64,000 nt of DNA from assembly GCA_029255685.2 (NCBI GenBank), contig CM055316.2, positions 78,304,861 to 78,368,860 of the forward strand, given 5' to 3'. Origin of the DNA: Silene conica (lineage: Eukaryota; Streptophyta; Magnoliopsida; Caryophyllales; Caryophyllaceae). The notes under the pieces are model-generated. The model was given only the letters and a program-made list of their open reading frames with translations. It was not told the origin of the DNA and did no database searches. Both the position numbers and the translations under genes were made by a program. Of this stretch, positions 57,297 through 64,000 are shown piece after piece. How positions within the stretch are numbered: position 1 is the stretch's first letter; every line of letters starts with the position of its first letter.

Positions 57297-59145
57297 TCAG
57301 ATTCTTTTTCATTATCGGTCATTTGGAAACCGTTTTGTTTTATTAATACCACAGCGAGGCTGCATAGGTACAATTTCTTTTTTCCTGCATTTTGCATGAA
57401 CCTTGGCACTGTTTAACTGAGGTTATGCTTGTGTAGGTATTACAGCAATTTGAAGAATTAGCTCATGGACCAATCGAGCAATGATGAATCTAGGAATAAA
57501 ATTTAATGTGTGTTGTGCTAAACGTAGAAGACTCACCAGCTGAAAGAGCATGTGAGGAACTCTAACGCGCTTAGAGCCATTAGCCATGCGCTTGCTTAGT
57601 ATCTGGCTTTCTGTTTGATTATTATTAACCTGCAACAATGTCAGTAGAGTTATCTCAAATTAACATCATCCGCACTTAAATTCCTGTAAGGAGATCTCAG
57701 TTCAATTGTGAGCTAGTTTAATGAGTAAACTGATTGAAGTTTGAAGACAAGGGTGCAGAGAGTTGAAAAGTACAATTATTTTGCAACTTTCTATACTTGC
57801 TTAGTTGCCTTACACACTCACCACTAAAGAATCAATACACATCTATGTTGAGACGAACTGAGGTAGAGCTTTACCTGAGTGTCGACTACTTCATGCAATG
57901 TTTTCACACAATTTGCAGCATGAATTCTTTCTAAGCTCGGGCATTCAAGAACTATCCTCCCTGAATAGAAAGCAAAAGCCCCGGTTATTGTTTTTGTCTA
58001 AAAACGTTGCAGTATGTAGCAACAATTGGTAATCTGATTACCCTAGGAAACATACCTGGATGCAAATTTCTACAGGAAATTAAATTCAGATCTTTCAGCT
58101 CTGGAAAATTCAAGTATAGGGCCTGCAAAATTCTCCGTAATCATTATAAACTTCAGATTGAAATAATAAAAAATGAATATCACATAAATAGAAGTACTAT
58201 TAAATTCTTTCTCTTCTCCCTCATATTACATTTACTGTCTTAAAAAGGAAAGTTGAAAACAACATATATGTATGAGTCACAAAAACTCACATCTAAACCA
58301 GAACAACCCCAGAGGCTAAGTTTCTTCAGTCGGCTATGTTTGACTATAAGCTTCTGGTAGATGTGATGAGATTTACTGCTTTTCTGCAGTTGGTGCTCAT
58401 TACTTTCATTCACAGAGGCGTCACTTGGATCAGAGATGGACATTCCACAGTCCATTAGTTCCAGATAAGGTAATTGAGCTGTAGCAAATTGAATACCACC
58501 TGATTATAGTTCGAGATGAACAATTGAAACATGTTACTTTCCATATACATGAAACAGTTAATCTAATACTATCAGATGGTCACATATGCCAGACCATCTA
58601 AGAAAATTAGGTGTTTCTCACTTGCTTGCAAGGCTAATTAGTTGGTCTTACATGTAAGACCGTCTCATAGAACTATACAGGTTTTTGTGTACGTGAAAAA
58701 ACATATTAATTCTCACACAGAATAAATAATCGAGATGAGGAGCATTGTAAAGTGCAATAGACAAGGTTCAAAATAAACTATAATGGACTGGAGAAAAATA
58801 ATTAACACCAAAGACAATATAAGAGAAGGAAATTACTTGAAGTGACATTAGGACAAAGTGCAAGGAGAAGTCTTGTAAGTGTTCGAGAATCCACGTTACA
58901 TATAATTCCAAGGCCACTATCACTGATGCTGGACCTGAACCAAAAAGATTGACATAAACTTTTCATGCAGATAAAAGAACATAATCCAGCTAGTCGATGA
59001 TTAACATTTAGGAGACTGAAGAGGAAATGTAGTAGCATACCCACTCAAGTCTAGCAACTCTAACTTTGTCAAGCTGTAAGCTATAGCAACAACAGATGCA
59101 TCAGTGAAGCCCAACCCCAATACTAATGGGAGCATCCTCAATCCC
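57064..59145 (-). pseudogene. FBL17: C-terminal part of F-box/LRR protein FBL17, seven exons, 5'-truncated
   Basis: Exons read 59145-59041, 58934-58837, 58499-58291, 58122-58056, 57960-57875, 57629-57537 and 57126-57064. Together they give a stop-free frame of about 240 residues ending EARKRRCIVSIG. LRR-type sequence is clear: GLRMLPLVLGLGFTDASV, LTRLLLALCPNVTSSGIQFA, LMDCGM, HSRLKKLSLWGCSGLDALYL and SKRMANGSKRVRVPH. This matches the C-terminal half of Arabidopsis FBL17, the SCF subunit that degrades CDK inhibitors in pollen mitosis and the cell cycle. The F-box and N-terminal LRR exons are missing, and upstream sequence switches to an inverted copy of the gene's own 3' end. The open frame suggests a recent event. 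Confidence 0.82.
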
Positions 59146-59380
59146 CTGAAAGTTAAAACATCATAGATTAAATTACATAGACCCTTGTGCATTGAGGGGT
59201 TCTACAATGGTTGGGTAGGCATATAGGGAGATTGTTTCCAATACCCCATAAAATTGTGATTTGCTTCGAATAAGAGCTATATAGTGAATCATTTTGTTTT
59301 GTTCTATCATCGTCTAAAACCAAAGAATAGTAAAATAACGTTTTTTATGCATAGTAAAACATGTGCACCATGCATAGAGG

Positions 59381-60042
59381 GCTACATCCAAGCTATTGAC
59401 AATATTAGACAAGACAATTGTTGACTTTGTCTTGAGCCATAAGAATGTAAAATTATCAGTGTCCCTGAGTTAGATGCACAAACCTATGTAAACATATGTA
59501 AACATATGGAACTATCTGAGTTTTATCTTATTGATGCAGCCTTCTGATGATACCAAACAGACGGAAGCTCGAAAACGAAGATGTATTGTATCTACCGGAT
59601 GAATCCCCAAACTGTGAGAGTTTCATGTTGTACATCACTGCAAAAACTTTGTATTTGATTGTGAAAACTGAGAATTACATACCATTGTTTAAACTTGGGG
59701 ACTATCAGGTCAACAGCCTCTCCCTAAATTTACAGAAGTAACCCTCTTTGCTGTTTAAACATTAAGAGACATTTGGGAAACATTTTCTTGAAAGTCAGTT
59801 TATGAATTAAATAAAACAGAATAAATCCCATGTAATTTCAGGTATCATTTTAGTTAATTCTTTTGCATGTTTTACACCTTTACCAATACATTGATTTAAT
59901 AATAAGAATAATTATTTGATTTTACATATTAGTTTCTGTTGAAGTAATGGCCTGAAATCCTTGCATTACATTTATTGGTTTGTTTTACATGTGGATTTAT
60001 ACTCTACTTTGGAGTTTGTAATTTATATAATAAGGAGAGGGC
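59381..60042. repeat. Inverted repeat, right arm (662 bp)
   Basis: Mirror copy of 56614-57296. It carries the FBL17 last exon and 3' flank in antisense orientation relative to the FBL17 fragment, placed upstream of that fragment. A small tandem ATATGTAAAC repeat near 59497 replaces left-arm sequence near 57160-57195. Confidence 0.9.
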
Positions 60043-60044
60043 CT

Positions 60045-61230
60045 GAAAAACATGCACGCAGTCATTTATTACCGCCTCTCCCATTTTTCCTGTATTCATG
60101 AAAGGCGATCAAATTGACTTTTGAATAAGTTCAAAACTGCTAATGAGAGTGGCCAAATATTCGTCTTAGTTGCCACTTTGTATGTGCCGTCTTTTGCTAA
60201 GCATGGGAGCGAGTTTCTCTAGTGCTTGAACAAGAGGGCCAAAGCATCGCACGGCAGATAAGTTAAGTTTGAAGGGAACTGAAACTTCAAAGTTAAGGAC
60301 TACACTCATTCTTTGCACTATTTTATTGATTCATGAATTCATCAATAAGTTGGCTGCATATTTCCTTGCAGCCAATTATAGGCTAGAAGGATCTTCAACT
60401 ATTCCGTATTTTGTGCATGGTAGAGAAATCGGTTGCCATGAAATCACGATCTTGCTCACAAAATATCTTGTTTTTGTTTATTTAGTGAGGTAGCGCAAAC
60501 AGGATGTGCAAAATTAAACAAAATCCCCTTTAAGATCAAAGCCTTTTAGTTCTTACTGAAAGATCAGATTATCATGCTTCCTAGTAACTTGCCAAAGCTT
60601 TGAAGAAAGATATAATTGCAAAAGCCAGGAAAGTGAACATAAACAAATTAAAATCCTGAAGGCTTAAGCTGTTGGAACGTTGTCTACACTGTTTAATATT
60701 AGAGTTTTGCAGGCCAAACTATTTGCAAGCTGAAACTTCTCACCTGAAAAAGATGATTAAACGTCCTCCTAATGACTAATGTAAGCGATAGTAAAGAAAA
60801 GCATGCACCTCAGTTTAGCTGGTGTCGTGATTCTCAATAAAGGTAATTGCACGAGATAGCCACCAACCTACATCCCCTTGGTGGTTTCCCCTTTGAATCA
60901 GTTAAACGCCAATATTCACATCTCTCTAGCGCCTGCAATAGAGAATTTTACAGTTATAAACATAAGCTACTGATATCGACATCAACTGCAAATGAAAGTG
61001 GCGCGGGAGCAGCGATCATCGCTTTTTCTTAAAATTAAAAAAGAAATGTGATGTCTCTTGCTGCTTGGTTCTGGACTCTTGAAAGCGAAATCAGTTGAAA
61101 AAATGAAATATGACTGTAAACAAATATAACTTTGAAGGGACAAGTCTGACAACTCAATCATCAAAGCAATACAGAGAAAATAGAAGAGAAAGATGCATAT
61201 CATCATTTTCATAATATATATTCAGTATAC
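60045..61230. other. Spacer with one exon-like stretch
   Basis: On the minus strand an acceptor (CTCTATTGCAG, near 60937) is followed by an open stretch ALERCEYWRLTDSKGKPPRG and then CRLVAISCNY. It looks like a piece of an exon, but I cannot assign it. The rest shows no gene. Confidence 0.35.
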
Positions 61231-61234
61231 TCAC

Positions 61235-62151
61235 TTCATGTACATCAGGATTTATATCTGATAGAGTCGGAACAGCGGCATCAGTCTTTGTCATACCAAT
61301 CTGTAATTGAGAATCCACCATGCAGATGTAATTAGCAACTGGAGTATACATATATCTTTTAAAACAGCACTTATGTGATTCAGCTGTAGTCAATTAAAAA
61401 TTTAGATATCTCATGAGCTTTTAGTTACAAGAATGATACTACTTACTACTAAGACCAACTTCAAAGTAAGCTAAAGAGGAGAATTTATATAGAGTACAAA
61501 TATATCTATCCGAACTAAACAAGAACTCGCCACGAAATAGGAATATCAAAATGTGTAACTGGAATGATCAACAACAATGTCCTGCAGCGGACTAAATAGG
61601 CACTCACTTGTTGGCAGACATGTTATCTAGTAGTCCCACCTAGATAAGCTGCCTAAGTGAATTGGACATGGTATCTTTCTTCTCTTCAATGGGTTCCTTC
61701 AAGGGATCTTCCATGTCTCGCGCCTAACTCAATCGCTTTAGGTCTTCCTATATTGGAAACTTTGAATGTGTTGCACCGGTCCTATATGAGAAAAGACACT
61801 AATCAATATGATTCATTATTCACATTTCACACTGTCCGCATATATGATCGAGTTAATCATAATATATCCCAACAATTGTATGAATCAGATTTTTGGTCAC
61901 CACTTATTTCTCTATCTCAATCAACTAAATCTCCATTATCCTATATTTTTCTTTCCTGGGTCAAAATCAAGTAACTTAATGCTTGGTTTATTTTGAACCT
62001 ACATGATACAGATTCAAGTAACTTACTCTGGGCGGAAAAACAACCTATTTATGTTAGCCAACTCCACCGTATCATAATCATAAAGCAACAATCGACCAAT
62101 GCCGCATCTAGTAAGCATCTCAGCAGCAACACTTCCTACCCCACCAATACA
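61235..62151 (-). pseudogene. UBA5: UBA5 (UFM1-activating enzyme) fragment, two exons
   Basis: Exon 62151-62027 encodes [20 protein letters not shown] followed by [19 protein letters not shown], the nucleotide-binding region of the E1-like adenylation domain. It ends at a good donor, GTAAGT. Exon 61300-61235 encodes IGMTKTDAAVPTLSDINPDV. Both match UBA5, which activates the ubiquitin-like protein UFM1. The phase across the junction appears off by the loss of a few bases (the family has RPEQVGMTK), and the start, catalytic Cys region and C-terminus are absent. This is a partial, non-functional copy. Confidence 0.85.
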
Positions 62152-62199
62152 CTGTATTGTCAAACCATGTTCATTAAAAAAATTAGAAGTTGAGAAAGC

Positions 62200-63640
62200 A
62201 ATCTCCATCAAACTACTGATCTGAAAACCAAATTCAAGAATATCTAATCAAACTCTGAAATCAATAAGATAATAAACTAAGAACAAAAATCAAATACTAC
62301 CCATTTCAATTCAATCCTAATAACAACAACCCATTAACTCATATACAAGCCCAATCAACACACTGTTAATCGAGACAAAATAATCCTCAAAAACGACTCA
62401 TATCTAAACAAAAATGGGGAGCAAATACCTGACTTTAATCTTGGTATCTTATCAACCTAAAAAATTATTCCACGGTATATTATTAAATTAATATGGATGC
62501 TATTTCATATAATTGAATAATACAATAATACAATTGTACAATAACAATCAATTTGATGATATTGATAACGGTGATACTTTGTACTCCCTTTAATTTTAAT
62601 GAAGAATTAGAATTGCAATTATATAATATCAAAAGTACCTCAATGTTGATATGAAAAAATCAGAGATGCGTCGAAGGCAGATGTGGGAATGGTTTAGCCA
62701 GAAGCAGCCAACTGTCTCTAAAGCTAAATAATAAAATCGTAACTTACTAAAGAAAAGGGACCAAGAGTCAACAAGGATTATAGCTAAACATGAAAGCACC
62801 TGTACTACTTACCTTGACCAAGAAAGGAAACCTATGCTCTCGAATTGAGACCATACGGACTGGACCTACTTCCCCACCCCTGAAATTGAGTGACACACGA
62901 GCTGAGAAATCCTTGCCTCCTTTTCATCCTTAAGGGGGAGTAGTGTACAATATATGGCAGAAAAGGAGGCAAGGATTTATGCTCACTGAGAAGAGAAAGT
63001 ACTGCAAGAACTAATCTTGCATTGAAAGACTAAACTTCCAGATTCTCTAGGAGGGTTGGAAGCAGAAGCCAACGTTCGGCTTCATGAGGTGAAGAATTTT
63101 CAAATTCAGCCATCTCAAGGAGCTCTCGATTGTCCTTTCTAGCCATATTGAAATTAATTCAAAACCTGTGTTGTTTCATTTCACAATAAAAGCACAAGAT
63201 GGAGATCGTCATTTCACAATAAAAGCACAATATGGAGATCATCATTTCAATACAACATTCAGAATTATAACCATGTTTCCATGTTGATCTACAGGTACTG
63301 AATCAAAGAAATCCTACCAGACTTTCAGACTTGGCCTTAGTCAAATAATTTACATTTCTACAGTTTATACGAGAGAGCATTACATGATTCCCCAAAAGCA
63401 TCAGACTACTTTGACACAATCCAGAATTTCAGACTATTTAAAAAATTCCAGATTTATTGTGTAAAAATGTTCCTGTGACGTAACTTAATGCTTGAAATGT
63501 GACCGACTTACTCTGATATTACATTATTTCCCATTGTATTTCGTCCAAGGTAAAAAAAACATTGATATTCAATCTGTAACAACCAGTATTTCAAGTACCG
63601 CAGTTCCAAATATTTCCAAATTGAGCACGATAAACAGGAG
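62200..63640. other. Spacer with two exon-like stretches
   Basis: On the minus strand 62901-62813 is open between an acceptor (GATTTCTCAG) and a donor (GTAAGT) and reads ARVSLNFRGGEVGPVRMVSI then REHRFPFLVK. Also on the minus strand, 63146-63030 is a 38-codon frame, MARKDNRELLEMAEFENSSP onward. Neither is assigned to a family. A duplicated 30-bp word (CATTTCACAATAAAAGCACA) occurs near 63176 and 63210. Confidence 0.35.
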
Positions 63641-63646
63641 GTATAC

Positions 63647-63930
63647 CTTTCCATCATCAAAATGAGCACGATAAACACGACCAATAGAGCCTTCTCCAAT
63701 AAGGTTTTCAAAGCTGAAACTGTCAGTCGCCATCTGCAAATCTGCTATGGAAAATGATTTTACATTGTCTCACACGCACGCAGGCACTTTTTTCACGATA
63801 GGCTTATTCAAGAAGTCTTCATCATCAAATGATTTGTGGCGATCATGTGGTGGAGGTTTAATATTTATTGGGGCAGGTGCATCAAGTGTGATTGTGTTGA
63901 GTGAGGATGACGAATGTACAGTCTTCAATT
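63647..63930 (-). pseudogene. STRUBBELIG-receptor family kinase fragment (SRF6/7-like)
   Basis: The exon 63930-63647 reads PPPHDRHKSFDDEDFLNKPI, VKKVPACV, then a TGA, and after it [20 protein letters not shown] and [17 protein letters not shown] before a GTATAC donor. This is the juxtamembrane segment and glycine-rich loop of SRF leucine-rich-repeat receptor kinases. The following kinase exons are not found downstream. The TGA sits in a CGTGCGTGTGAG run, where slippage is plausible. The 5' part would lie beyond the window, so I cannot say how much of the gene exists there. Confidence 0.75.
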
Positions 63931-64000
63931 CTGCAAATTAGAAACAGGCTTTACATTATCAATTTAATAATTCAAAAATACTTCAAATTCAGGTTAAAAA

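Overview
This is nuclear DNA from a flowering plant, almost certainly a eudicot. It is AT-rich, its genes carry GT-AG introns, the proteins are plant-specific or plant-like, and the repeats are plant types: TRIM-like LTR elements, Stowaway, Tourist, hAT and Mutator-like elements, SINEs, an RTE-type LINE, copia remnants and Helitron ends. Several dispersed repeats remind me of Caryophyllales genomes, but that is a weak hint. All exon boundaries were read by eye from splice signals and frame continuity.

Left part (1-24.6 kb): four minus-strand loci. A 784-aa coiled-coil protein gene (1408-5111) carries a miniature LTR retrotransposon in each of its two coding introns. RCF3/HOS5, a five-KH RNA-binding protein (8342-14816), has eight coding exons and introns holding a Tourist-like MITE and an Au-like SINE. 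An AT-rich desert with repeats (15.4-20.6 kb) leads to a broken PSK SIMULATOR-like (DUF668) pseudogene (~20.64-21.33 kb) and the intronless PPR gene EMB1025 (22632-24527).

Middle part (24.7-42.5 kb): two Ac-like hAT elements, each with another MITE nested inside; a SINE with a perfect 16-bp target duplication; then BiP, the ER Hsp70 (29562-33487, six exons, ends HDEL), with two ERSE-II motifs upstream of a TATA box. A GPI-type GH17 beta-1,3-glucanase (34951-36860) follows on the minus strand. After another repeat-rich gap comes a small F-box protein ORF (41908-42333) preceded by a 28-codon upstream ORF.

Right part (43.6-64 kb): a near-perfect 4.76-kb tandem duplication (43590-53107) made of decayed copia and LINE sequence, then a 1.07-kb Mutator-like element with 9-bp target duplications. 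From 54.7 kb to the window end lies a series of partial genes, all on the minus strand and all keeping introns or splice sites: the tail of a KDEL-type cysteine protease, an orphan membrane exon, N-terminal exons of an M1 aminopeptidase, seven C-terminal exons of FBL17, two exons of UBA5, and a STRUBBELIG-family kinase exon. The FBL17 piece is flanked by an inverted copy of its own 3' end. Same-strand, intron-containing pieces of unrelated genes suggest transposon gene capture, most likely by a Helitron. A Helitron-like 3' terminus of matching orientation sits at 40134, but I could not find the 5' end, so a link is only a hypothesis.
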